64,000 nt of DNA. It comes from Takakia lepidozioides. Taxonomy: Eukaryota > Streptophyta > Takakiopsida > Takakiales > Takakiaceae. Below the pieces are notes generated by a model, which saw nothing but the letters and a program-made list of their open reading frames with translations, was not told the DNA's origin and did not search any database. The DNA is taken from contig CM060731.1 in the NCBI GenBank assembly GCA_030704615.1, positions 9,240,001 to 9,304,000 of the forward strand, read 5' to 3'. Each line of letters opens with the position of its first letter. The stretch's first letter is position 1. Of this stretch, positions 33,500 to 43,235 are shown piece after piece. Position numbers and translations under genes: made by a program.

Positions 33500-35129
33500 A
33501 TGCAACCCATTCAGGTTCAACATGCGGAAATGAGGTTTCAGATTTCCGTCCGGAGTGATTCTTTCGATTGGAGGGGCGGAAATTCCACCGATTGGTCTTG
33601 CGATATGATCATCTATTCCAGACGGAGAGCCTGTGGAAGGACTGCAAGCTTTGCCATCTTGGAACAGGTACTCCGAGGACTTTTGGAAGAAACGATTCGG
33701 GCTCGCCCGCATGGTGTTGGACGACAGAGGCTGTGTGGTTGTCCTGGCGAGCAGAGGCAAAAACACGCAGACAGGAATTGCGAAGTGGACCCGCAAGAGC
33801 GCCGTCCCAATTCTGAAGAAGAAGTGGACGTGCATCAACACATTGGGCCTTCGGTCGGAAGGGAAGAAGGTAATTACGACCTTGGCACTCGTCCTTTCAT
33901 TTTCTTAGGAGTCTTGAAATGCGGTGCCGCATTCGATTTCTAATCGTTCCCCACTGTGTATGCAGACGAAGCAGTTCGATGCATACTGCTTTGTGAAGGA
34001 GAACTCCACCTTTGCTTTCCGGAAGGAGGGATTGTTGGTTGACCCGAACTGCGACCCCATCGATTACGATGTCCTGTTCAACAACGTTCCCACGGAACTT
34101 CTCCCTCATAGCCTCACTTCAACTGAACCACTGCGGTATTCACGCACTCGGAGCCCTGCCTTCATTCAGACAATTATGGAGACATGCACTGACGTGGAGG
34201 GCACAGTGCTCGACCTCATCTGTGGGACAGGTATGCATAATCTTGTTGTATGTTTTTCTGCAAACTCTCGTTATGCTTTCATTCGCAACCTTCTGAAGGG
34301 CCATGTCATAATGTGTGGATGGCATTGTAACAGGTGCTCAATGTGGGCTGGGCGTTTTTCCGACCGGCACCTCTTTGCGTACGAGGAGGACACAGGCGTC
34401 TGGGGATCCCATCTGGAAGGGCTGCAACGGAATGTGAAGGCTCCCATCAAAGTCACAGACCCCTCGGATTTGTCGGAGTCGGAGGAAGAGACAGTGGACA
34501 TTGATGCCAAGGAGAACCCGGAATACGAGTGAGTGCAAACATTGTAAGTTTGCAAAGCCTTCTGGGTGATTTTTTTTGTCAAACGCATTTCCGGACTGTG
34601 GTTCTCATTGGTCTCTATGGTGATTGTTATATGCAGGATTGGAGGATCCGGGTCGAAACATGTAAGGCCTACACTTCCTGCCCGGAAGAATGTCCCGTTC
34701 TTTGCGAGGGCCGACTTCATGACGAGCCCGGTGAAGGACTACTCCCTTCCTAGTTATGCAGCTAAACTCGCAAATACAGCGATTAGACGATGTGAGAATC
34801 CCAGTAAAGTAGAGCAGATTTTGGAGAGGGCTAGGGAGGACAGAAGGATAAGGAAAGAGTTAGCAACAGCTGAGGCAGGTAGACGGGTGCGAAAGTTCAT
34901 ATGTGATTTAGCGGATGAGAGCGATGCAGACAGGGAGGACGACGAGCCAACGGAGGTGAGATGGTCGGTTCCGCAAGGTGAAATGGGATTTTCGAAAGCC
35001 TGGCCAACGACCAGTCCGCTGGAGATGAGAAAGGCGGGGTGGAGGCGGAGCAGGACAGTCAAGAACAGGCCGACAGTAGTGATGATTTTCAAGATTAATA
35101 CAATTTTAATGAACTCTCTGTACATTTAA
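33500..35129 (+). pseudogene. DNA methyltransferase-like gene (copy A), frameshifted
   Basis: Four exons: about 33500-33870, 33966-34230, 34334-34528 and 34639-35129. Exon 1 reads IPPIGLA (resembling the catalytic DPPY-type motif) with a TGA just after it, then GEPVEGLQALPSWNRYSEDFW and RMVLDDRGCVVVL. Exon 2 ends GTVLDLICGTG, like the AdoMet-binding motif I of D12/N6-adenine or N4-cytosine methyltransferases. Exon 3 reads CSMWAGRFSDRHLFAYEEDT, which fits what follows motif I but is one base out of phase across the intron. Exon 4 encodes an NVPFFARADFMTSP domain and an acidic tail, and is shared with copy B at 38803. The methyltransferase call is an inference from motifs; DPPY and motif I are both imperfect. 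Confidence 0.4.
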
Positions 35130-35235
35130 ATTCAATTCCAAAGTATATAAAATGAAATTCTCCCTGTCCTTCATGTCCCCTCTCCCATGTGCTTCTAAAC
35201 GACAACATCGTCCAAACCTGGTCCCTCCCAAAATC

Positions 35236-36282
35236 AAAAATGCGGCACCGCATTTCAATGTCTGAACGGAAATGTGACAACTGCAAAAACCTCGTTTGGA
35301 AATGCGGCACCACATTTCCAAAACCGGGGCAAGAACAAATTTCCGATTCATGGTTTGGACATCAGAAACTGTTCGGACAAACGGAAATGCGGTGCCGCAT
35401 TTCCGTTTCCGACACGACAGTTTTGCCGATTGGCAGCTCCTTCCATGGATGTAAATCGAAATGCGGAGGTCGAACATGGAAATGCGGCGCCGCATTTACC
35501 TTTTGGAGATGGTCATTTTTCCAACTGCAGACCTATCGACGTTCTTGGGCTCCCAATTCCATGATGCTAGACGGGAATGCGGCACCGCATTCCATTGTCC
35601 AATAAGAAATTTCGATGACGTACATGGAAATGCGACGCCGCATTAGCAAAAGGGACATCAATGTTTGCCCAATTCCAGACCCTTTGACCGAAATGCGGCA
35701 CCGCATTCCATCGTCCTATAAAAACTTACATTGTCCTATAAAAACTTTCAATTGCCCAACATGGGAAATGTGGCGCCGCATTTCCAAAACAGACATCGTT
35801 GTTTGTCCAATCCCAGACCCGTGTGGGCATTCCGTCTTGATGGACGGAAATGCGGCACCGCATTCCATTGTCCGATTCGGTATTTTGATGACAGACATGG
35901 AAATGCGGTGCCGCATTTCCAGAACTTCCATCGTTGTTTGTCCAATTCCAGACCCTTCGACGGAAATGCGGCACCGCATTCCATTGTGCTCTCCGGAAAT
36001 GCTGTGCCGCATTTCATTGTCCGGTACGAAATTTCGATGACGGACATGGAAATGCGGTGCCGCATTTCAAGTATGGACATGGACAAGCATTACCGACTGG
36101 ACATGCTTGGATAGTGTAAGGTCGAATATGGTGTTGCGGCGCCGCATTTCAAATTCGAAGTATGGTAATGCCATGTCAGGAAATGAAATGTTTTACAGCA
36201 TTTCCGTTACGACGACAGCGGAGGAAAGGGAGCTGCCAGAAAAAGCTTCATGGAGAAAATGGAATGCGGTGCCGAATTTTCG
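35236..36282. repeat. Array of about 15 GCGGCRCCGC palindromes
   Basis: Fifteen near-perfect 20-22-bp palindromes of the form GGAAATGCGG then CRCCGCATTTCC start near 35238, 35298, 35393, 35478, 35573, 35626, 35690, 35763, 35846, 35899, 35962, 35995, 36048, 36130 and 36261. Spacers of 10-80 bp contain a partly repeated text (TTTCGATGACGGACATGG before, TTGTCCAATTCCAGACCC after), giving a loose 140-bp higher-order unit between 35590 and 36070. Single copies occur at 29268, 29364, 33914 and 37400. No coding function; minus- and plus-strand open frames here are artefacts of the repeat. Confidence 0.9.
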
Positions 36283-36557
36283 AGCTTCGGCGTGTACATG
36301 TTTCCTATAACTCGTACATGGATTTTCTTCACCTCAGGACTGTGATATCGCTGACTCTGGTATATTCAAATGGACAGACACATTGTAGAAATGAGACCTC
36401 AAATTGTAAAGAGTGGGCCAATTACGGCAGTTCTTGAACACGATGAAACACAAGCACACAGAAGTGAGGTACGATGGGTTGTTTTATTGATCGAACACGG
36501 GGTCTCACATTTAGCAGCTCCAGACAAATCTAAGCCCTTCCTCCTTCTACATGGGTG

Positions 36558-37119
36558 TCACCAAGTCGACGGAACTTCGATAGCCCTCAAAACTAGCTCA
36601 TTACTGATGCGGCATCTCGAGGTAAACTGCAATGCGGTCGATCTGGTGCCCTTGGTGGAGCTGACGATCATACCACCATCATACATCGACAAGGTCACTG
36701 TGGCCCTCCTGTGCCCATGCGATTCGTCTTCGCAACTTAGCCGAATGTCTCCATACACTGGAAAAGCGGAGTGAACTCCACGAATATAGTTTTCCCCGGT
36801 GCCGTCCTCCCTGGTCCACTGGCAGCAGTTCCAGCGCCAAAGTGAGGCCGTGCGTGATCTGTCCGGCATCCCATTCCACCTTGGTATATCGAGGTCAACA
36901 ATTTTCAGGACCCACGGACCGCATTGACCCTCGCCCTCACCTCGCTCAAAGCGGTAATAGCCCTCCAGATACTCCATTGCGCGCAAAGACTCCCGCTTGA
37001 TTCCAGATGCGTCTGTGAAAAGTGAAAGCCAGACAATGATGTCTCCTGATTGTGGTTTGAACATAGCATAATCGTGGCCATGATAAGGGCAGTCAGCAGG
37101 ATTTCGGCGGCACGGCATC
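36558..37119 (-). CDS. Unrecognised cysteine-rich protein gene X, copy 1
   Basis: One open exon after a CTTTTTCAG acceptor on the minus strand, about 186 residues to a stop. It starts MPCRRNPADCPYHGHDYAM, then SGDIIVWLSLFTDA, AMEYLEGYYRFERG, PWVLKIVDLDIPRWNG, SLWRWNCCQWTRED, FPVYGDIRLS, LSMYDGGMIV and NELVLRAIEVPSTW. The second copy at 37672 shares all these blocks, so the family is real and was under constraint. The beta-rich, Trp/Cys-containing sequence resembles nothing I can name. It lies in mirror image to copy 2 about the hairpin at 37407. This copy has no internal stop. Confidence 0.6.
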
Positions 37120-37375
37120 CCTGAAAAAGAGTAGCGCAGTACGCTCAATGACAGCAGCTCCCGGATGGAGGAGGTAGCAGCGCGGTGGCTGGAAGAAATT
37201 CAAGCAAACGCTGCAATTTGTCACAAATACTCTAGGGCACATTTAAATTTCCCCCTACAGGAACCTGCAGGGCTGAAGATTGGCTCATCCATGGATGTAG
37301 CCGATTCAGTTTCCTTCCCTGCCATGCAAACTATGGGCAGTAAGTGCCAGGTGGGCCTATAGCCACTCGATACGA

Positions 37376-37438
37376 CGAAGTCCATCCCCCCTTCGATGTA
37401 AATGCGGCGCCGAATTTCCATCTGGGGGATGGACTTCG
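37376..37438. repeat. Hairpin at the centre of the inverted gene duplication
   Basis: CGAAGTCCATCCCCC (37376-37390) and GGGGGATGGACTTCG (37424-37438) are perfect 15-bp inverted arms. They enclose one GCGGCGCCG palindrome (37401-37415). The midpoint, about 37407, is also the midpoint between the two divergent gene X copies. Confidence 0.85.
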
Positions 37439-37671
37439 GTGGCAGATTTCAAACTATACCCCGTGGATGAGAAAGAGGTATCGGTTCATCCACCGCTGGC
37501 TTGTTGAACACGTTACACGATGATTGGTGGGTACTTGTGACCCAGATGGTCCATTATTGGAGCCCGCACTGCTCTTCCGCTTCTCATCATTTCGAAAATC
37601 TAAGGGCTTCGTTGCTGTCCGCAAGGTGATTTTCATCGGCATCAAACACGTCCTCAGGTCCTCCTTTGCAA

Positions 37672-38242
37672 GGATGTCGTGCTTCCGGAACCGGGACGAC
37701 TGCCCTTATGGAGGCATCGATTATGCAATGTATTCGGCCACATCGGGAGACATCGTTATCTGGTACACAGATTACACAGAAGATACTGGTTCGAATGTGG
37801 AAACATTGTCCGCTTTTGAGTATCTCCCAGGCCAGTACGCCTTCGAGCGGGGTGACAATCTGGGTCTGAGGAGTCCGTGGCTCCTGCGCATCCTTGATTC
37901 CGATTTTCCCAGCTACGACGGGCACCCATGCAGAAGAATGCGCACTGCTATGCTGTTGCGGTGGAACTGCTGCCAGTGGACGTAGGTGGACTCCATCGGA
38001 GAGACTTATACTCCTGAAGGAGTGCGCTCATCTTCTCCATTGTATGGGGACATTCGCATTGGTGTGGACGGCGAAAATGTGAAGCTTTCCATATTCGATG
38101 GTGGTATGATTGAAGGGCAGGACATTGTGGTGAACATCAACAGGGGCGGTACAATGGCTGCAATCTAGTTTACCTGGAGGAGCCCGAAGACTCATGAGCT
38201 AGTTTTGAGAGCAGTCGAAGTCCCATTGACAACGTGACTTGT
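37672..38242 (+). pseudogene. Unrecognised cysteine-rich protein gene X, copy 2
   Basis: It aligns block for block with copy 1: MSCFRNRDDCPYGGIDYAM, SGDIVIWYTDYTED, AFEYLPGQYAFERG, PWLLRILDSDFPSYDG, LLRWNCCQWT, YGDIRIGVDG, LSIFDGGMIEG and HELVLRAVEVPLTT. Two in-frame TAG codons interrupt it, at 37984 after CCQWT and at 38166; copy 1 has Arg and Gln at the matching places. There is no frameshift. A possible upstream exon (GPLLEPALLFRFSSFRKSKG) lies at 37524-37625. Confidence 0.6.
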
Positions 38243-38596
38243 ATTCAGAAGGCACAGGGCTAAAGATTTGTTTGCACAATCAGCACAGTAGACGTGCTTC
38301 AAATGCAATTCATGTGGATCAATAAAAATCCCATTGTGCCCTCTTTTTGTTCTATTCTGTATCCATCGTTCCCAAAATGCGTCATTCTTCATTTCGTTTG
38401 GGATTGGGAGTGTAGGTGGATTTTGCAAGTGGCTGGTAGGCTGAAATGGGCCCCCATTGTACAGATCAGTACCACCCTACCATTCGCGAAACATTGCCTT
38501 TCAATATGTAATTCTAAAAAACATTGCCGAACCTCCTTCATCGGGAGGTCCTTCTCCCCCTATGACCGTGACACCCTAAACGGGGGCTGCTATTTC

Positions 38597-38645
38597 ATGA
38601 GCGGCATGAGCATGAGCGGAAAAAAAAAAAGCATGAGCAGACCAT
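38597..38645. repeat. CATGAGC repeat cluster, right side
   Basis: TTTCATGAGCGGCATGAGC followed by ATGAGCGGA(n)GCATGAGCAG. It matches the cluster at 28836-28925 and may mark the other side of the same inserted block. Confidence 0.6.
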
Positions 38646-38802
38646 TGTGAGTCCACGGAAATAGGGTTAGGAGGCACGGAAATAGGGTCATGTGAAGTTG
38701 GAATGTAACACCAGTGGACTTGAAATGCAACATTTTATTGCAAATTTTGTGGCAAGCCACGTCTATACAAGTGTGTTCTAACTGTCATAGCCGGAATGGG
38801 CA

Positions 38803-39228
38803 CTACTCTCCTACACCCTCCGAGGAACTTGCCCCACCTTCTTCCTCATCCCCCTCATCCTCCGAGCTCTGTGATGCATCAGTTCCATTATGCCTCTCAA
38901 AAATCCCATCCTCTTGGGGGACTGTCCACCTCACCTCCTGGGAATCTTCTGCATCTTCTCCCCCACTTTCCTCAGCTGAATCCAAGACAAATCTACGAGC
39001 CTGACGGGCTCTAATAGCTGCTGCCTCCTCCTTCATCTTCATTTTCTTGAGGTTTGCCTCGTCTAAAATCTGCTGTAGACGACTAGGTTCGGAACACCTT
39101 CTAATGGACACCGAAGCAAGCCGGGCAACATAAGTAGGAAGGATGTAGTCCCTTTCTGGACTAGGCATGAAATCCCCCCTGGCAAAAAAATGCACGTTCC
39201 TCCTGCCCATGAACTGCGGTGTAGATGT
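38803..39228 (-). pseudogene. Paralogue of the methyltransferase-like gene 3' exon (copy B)
   Basis: The minus strand reads GRRNVHFFARGDFMPSPERD, YILPTYVARLASVSIRRC, an E/K-rich helix, RRFVLDSAEESGGED and EVRWTVPQEDGIF. It aligns with the last exon of copy A (RKNVPFFARADFMTSPVKDY, SLPSYAAKLANTAIRRC, EVRWSVPQGEMGF). It follows a CTGTAG acceptor at about 39229. Upstream methyltransferase exons were not found; the palindromic satellite begins at about 39400 instead. Orientation and distance place it as the mirror partner of copy A. Confidence 0.65.
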
Positions 39229-39399
39229 CCCTCCTACAGTAAGAACAAATCCACTTGAAGAATGTCAATACCAGCAGAAGCAGAAACGGTCTTTCAATGA
39301 AATAAAAGAGCGAGGGAGGTGCCTCACAAAATCAGGAGGCAACTTACAATGCGACCACTCACTCGTAAACCATTTTCGCCACCATTTTCCTAGGTTGGG

Positions 39400-41460
39400 C
39401 CCGAAAATGGCTAAGTCCCAGAACTGACTGGGCGCGGAACTAGAAAAATGGCGCCGAATTTCCGATTGCGGTTCCAGCCACCCTAGGGACTTAGCCATTT
39501 TCGGGGCCCTGAACTCGAAAAATGGCGCCATTTTTCCATTTTGGGGCTGAAAATGGCTAAGTCCCAGATCTGACTGGGCCCAGAACTGGAAAAATGGCGC
39601 CGAATTTCCGATTTTGCTGCCAGTCACCCTAGGGACTTAGCCAGTTTCGGCATTTTTCCAGTTCGGGACCAAAAATGGCTAAGTCCCAGATCTGACAGGG
39701 CGCGGAACTGGAAAAATGGCGCCGAATTTCCGGTTGCGGTTCCAGCCACCCTAGGGACTTAGCCATTTTCGGGGCTTTGAACTGGAAAAATGGCGCCATT
39801 TTTCCATTTCGGGGCCGAAAATGGCTAAGTCCCAGATCTGACTAGGCCCAGAACTGGAAAAATGGCGCCAAATTTCCGATTTTGGTGCCAGTCAGATCTA
39901 GGACTTAGCCATTTTGGCCCCGAACTAGAAAAATGGCGTTTTTTTTTGTTTTTTTTTTCCAGGGCCATTTTTCCAGTTTGGGGCCGAAAATGGCTAAGTC
40001 CCAGATCTGACTGGACCCGGAACTGGAAAAATGGCGCCAAATTTCCAGTTGCGGTTCCAGCCATCGTAAGGACTTAGCCATTTTCGGGGCCGAAAATGGC
40101 TAAGTCCCAGATCTAACTGGGCCCAGAACTGGAAAAATGGCGCCGAATTTCGGATTTTGGGTACCAGTCAGATCTGGGACTTAGCCATTTTCAGCCCCGA
40201 ACTGGAAAAATAGCGTTTTTTTTTTTTAATTTTTTTTTTCGGCGCCATTTTTCCAGTTCGGGGCCGAAAACGGCTAAGTCCCAGATCAAAATGGCTAAGT
40301 CCTTGATCTGACTGGGCCCAGAACTGGAAAAATGGCGCCGAATTTCCGATTTTGGTGCCAGTCAGATCTGGGACTTAGTCGTTTTCGGCCCCGAACTGGA
40401 AAAATGGCGTTTTTTTTTTTTTTTTTTCCCCAGTTCGGGGCCGAAAATGGCTAAGTCCCAGATCTAACTGGGCCCAGAACTGGAAAAATGGCGCCGAATT
40501 TCCGATTTTGGTGCCAATCAGATCTGGGACTTAGCCGTTTTCGGCCCCAAACTGGAAATATGGCGTTTTTTTTTTTTTTCCCAGTTCGGGGCCGAAAATG
40601 GCTAAGTCCCAGATCTGACTGAGCCCAGAACTGGAAAAATGGCGCCGAATTTCCGATTTTGGTGCCAGTCAGATCTGAGACTTAGCCGTTTTCGGCCCCG
40701 AACAAGAAATATGGCGTTTTTTTTTTTTTTTTTTTTTTCCTAGTTCGGGGCCGAAAATGGCTAAGTCCCAGATCTGACTGGGCCCAGAACTGGAAAAATG
40801 GCGCCGAATTTCCGATTTTGGTGCCTAAGATCTGGGACTTAGCCTTTTTCGGCCCCGAACTGGAAATATGGCGTTTTTTTTTTTTTCTTTTTTTTTTTTT
40901 TTCCAGTTCGGGGCCGAAAATGGCTAAGTCCCAGATCTGACTGGGCCCAGAACTGGAAAAATGGCGCCGAATTTCCGATTTTGGTGCCAGTCAGATCTGG
41001 GACTTAGCCGTTTTCGGCCCCAAACTCGTTTTTTTTTTTTTTTTTTTTTTTTCCCAGTTCGGGGCCGAAAATGGCTTAGTCCCAGATCTGACTGGGCCCA
41101 GAACTGGAAAAATGGCGCCGAATTTTCGATTTTGGTGCCAGTCAGATCTGGGACTTAGCCGTTTTTGGCCCCGAACTGGAAAAATGGCGTTTTCTTTTTT
41201 TCTTTTTTTCCCAGTTCGGGGCCGAAAATGGCTAAGTCCCAGATCTGACTGGGCCCAGAACTGGAAAAATGGCGCCGAATTTCCGATTTTGGTGCCAGTC
41301 AGATCTGGGACTTAGCCGTTTTCAGCCCTGAACTGGAAAAATGGCGTTTTTTTTTTGTTTTTTTTTCGGCGCTATTTTTCCAGTTCGGGGCCGAAAATGG
41401 CTAAGTCCCAGATCTGACTGGCACGAAAATCGGAAATTCGGCGCCATTTTTCCAGTCATG
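39400..41460. repeat. Foldback satellite, about 155-bp unit, 13-14 copies
   Basis: Each unit contains GAAAATGGCTAAGTCCCAG then ATCTGACTGG, an inner part GGAAAAATGGCGCCGAATTT, and the reverse complement CCAGTCAGAT then CTGGGACTTAGCCGTTTTC. Units are joined by a T-run of 10-25 and CCCAGTTCGGGGCC. Every unit can therefore fold into a hairpin with a 30-bp stem. The first units (39400-39900) lack the long T-runs. Open frames here (APNFRFWCQSDLGLS) are by-products. Confidence 0.9.
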
Positions 41461-41602
41461 CAGGTAATTCGAAGAGCGGATGGATGGAAATCCGACGCCG
41501 GATTTCCATCCGCCAGGTAAGTCGGCGCGCAAAATTTCTGTCATGCAGGTAATTCGAAGAGCGGATGGATGGGAATCCGGCGCCGGATTTCCATCCTCCA
41601 GG
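41461..41602. repeat. Two-copy 80-bp repeat with GGCGCCGG palindromes
   Basis: GTCATGCAGGTAATTCGAAG then AGCGGATGGATGG occurs twice. Each time a palindrome follows: GGAAATCCGACGCCGGATTT and GGGAATCCGGCGCCGGATTT. The second copy ends exactly at the chromovirus LTR, which may have inserted into the array. Confidence 0.8.
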
Positions 41603-43201
41603 TGTCGCGCACCTCACCTCGGTAAGCTCCCCTTCAAGTCATAGTTACTCGCTTTGATGCGCGCGCCTAACTCCCAACCTGGCCGCCCGGGCCAACTTGG
41701 AGCTTCGGCTGCTCACCGGGACATAACGGTCCCCCTTCGCTCCCCACTAAACCCTCCACCTATTTGGGACTAGGAGAATTCCCTTTGGTAGATGGCAGTC
41801 CGGAACAGCTCCCCACTCTTTGGTCGCTTTCCGGCTCGCTTGCTTACTCATTAGTTTTTGGTCACTAACGGGCTTGCACCGTTCTCGGGGTCACTACTCC
41901 CCTTATATATACTTCTGTAGCTGTCCGCGGGGGTTTCACAACCAGCCATGCCATTTTATGGCGAACCACCATGAAAACCCTCGACTCCCGGTGATGAGTC
42001 GCGGTGAGTCTTGGCCCACTCACCACGGCCCCTATGGACCGTGATGAGTCCCAGACTCCCCACGACTCCCACCACGAGGTCTCCGCCCCTATGGTGAGTC
42101 CTATGCCACCCCCACTAAGTCCCGCTAAGCTACCACCACCCCTTGTGGAGCCACCCCCACCGCAATCCGGTGTGCGGGGCTCCACCTAGTGAGCGCCTCC
42201 GCTTCCCTGAGTGCCTTGGGCACTCAAGGGTGCTTCAGCCCCCATACCTATCGCTGCCGCTGCCCCCACCACACGGGCAGCCCCTCATGTGTCCCGACCC
42301 CCCTGCGCTCAAGGCAAAAGGCCGCGACACACACCCCTACCAACAGGGAGTCGATGTCCTCATCGACTTGTCCATTTTGTAGAAACGAACATCCAAGTTG
42401 TGGCGTCCCACATCAAGGAGTTTGTTTCCGTACCATGGCGTCCCATGGCAAAGAACCAAACCCCACACTTGACTCTACTCTCCACTAGCTAGTTCGGCCG
42501 ACTTCCTCCAAGTCCCGGCCAAGGGTGGAGCCTCTCCAGCTCCTCCCAGTGCACTCTTCTTGGCCTACTTCAAGGCCAAGGAACGATCCTCCCCGAGGAT
42601 CGAATCGCCTTATTGCAACAACATTGCTTGCGATCGCTCATGATGGCGCTTTTGGCATCACCTTGAGCAAGGGTTCACCTGGAACCCTCTTTGACTAGGA
42701 AGATAACCTTGAACCAACCGTGCGCCCCAATTACTACAATTGGGTCCGCCTTGGAATGCTGGCCTGAGGTACGGGAACACGCCGAAGCCGCACTACGACT
42801 TCGTCCCGAGGCTACACGATTATAGTACGTGAACGGAAGCACGTAGCTTCCGCGTTAGCCCGCACTACAAGGCAACCCCCTCGGTAGCGCAGTTATAGTA
42901 CGCGCACGCGCCAGGTGCGCACTAGCACGTGAACTCCCAAAGAAGGCGCAAGTTTCCTTGCCCCTTGGATGGGGGTCACCCGATTTCGGCACTACGCAAA
43001 CACACGATTAACCCAATTTACCTCTCCCACTTTTATAAGCTAGCATGCATTCTACACACTAGCCAACCATACCATGCATCACCATTCCAAACAAAATAGG
43101 ACGCACAACATTTGGAACCCATTTCCTTTATAACAAATTTTTGTACAATACAAGTTTTTGTAATCGGATTCCTAAGCTAGCTTAGCCGGGCTAAGCATGC
43201 A
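41603..43201 (-). repeat. 3' LTR of the chromovirus
   Basis: The plus strand starts TGTCGCGCACC and ends CTAAGCATGCA, so the LTR has the canonical TG...CA ends. It is about 1599 bp. The first 66 bp match the sequence right of the primer-binding site at 47845 with one difference. It is GC-rich in the first half and non-coding. Confidence 0.85.
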
Positions 43202-43214
43202 TTTCCTCCCCCAC
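43202..43214 (-). other. Polypurine tract of the chromovirus
   Basis: On the minus strand GTGGGGGAGGAAA directly precedes TGCATGCTTAG, the LTR start. This is the plus-strand priming site of reverse transcription. Confidence 0.7.
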
Positions 43215-43235
43215 GCTCCAAGGTTGATGTCCCCA

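Noticed and set aside
35716-36114. Several 100-130-codon ORFs on both strands with repeated MRHRIS or NAAPHF peptides
   Set aside because: They are translations of the GCGGCRCCGC palindrome array, open on both strands because the repeat is symmetric.
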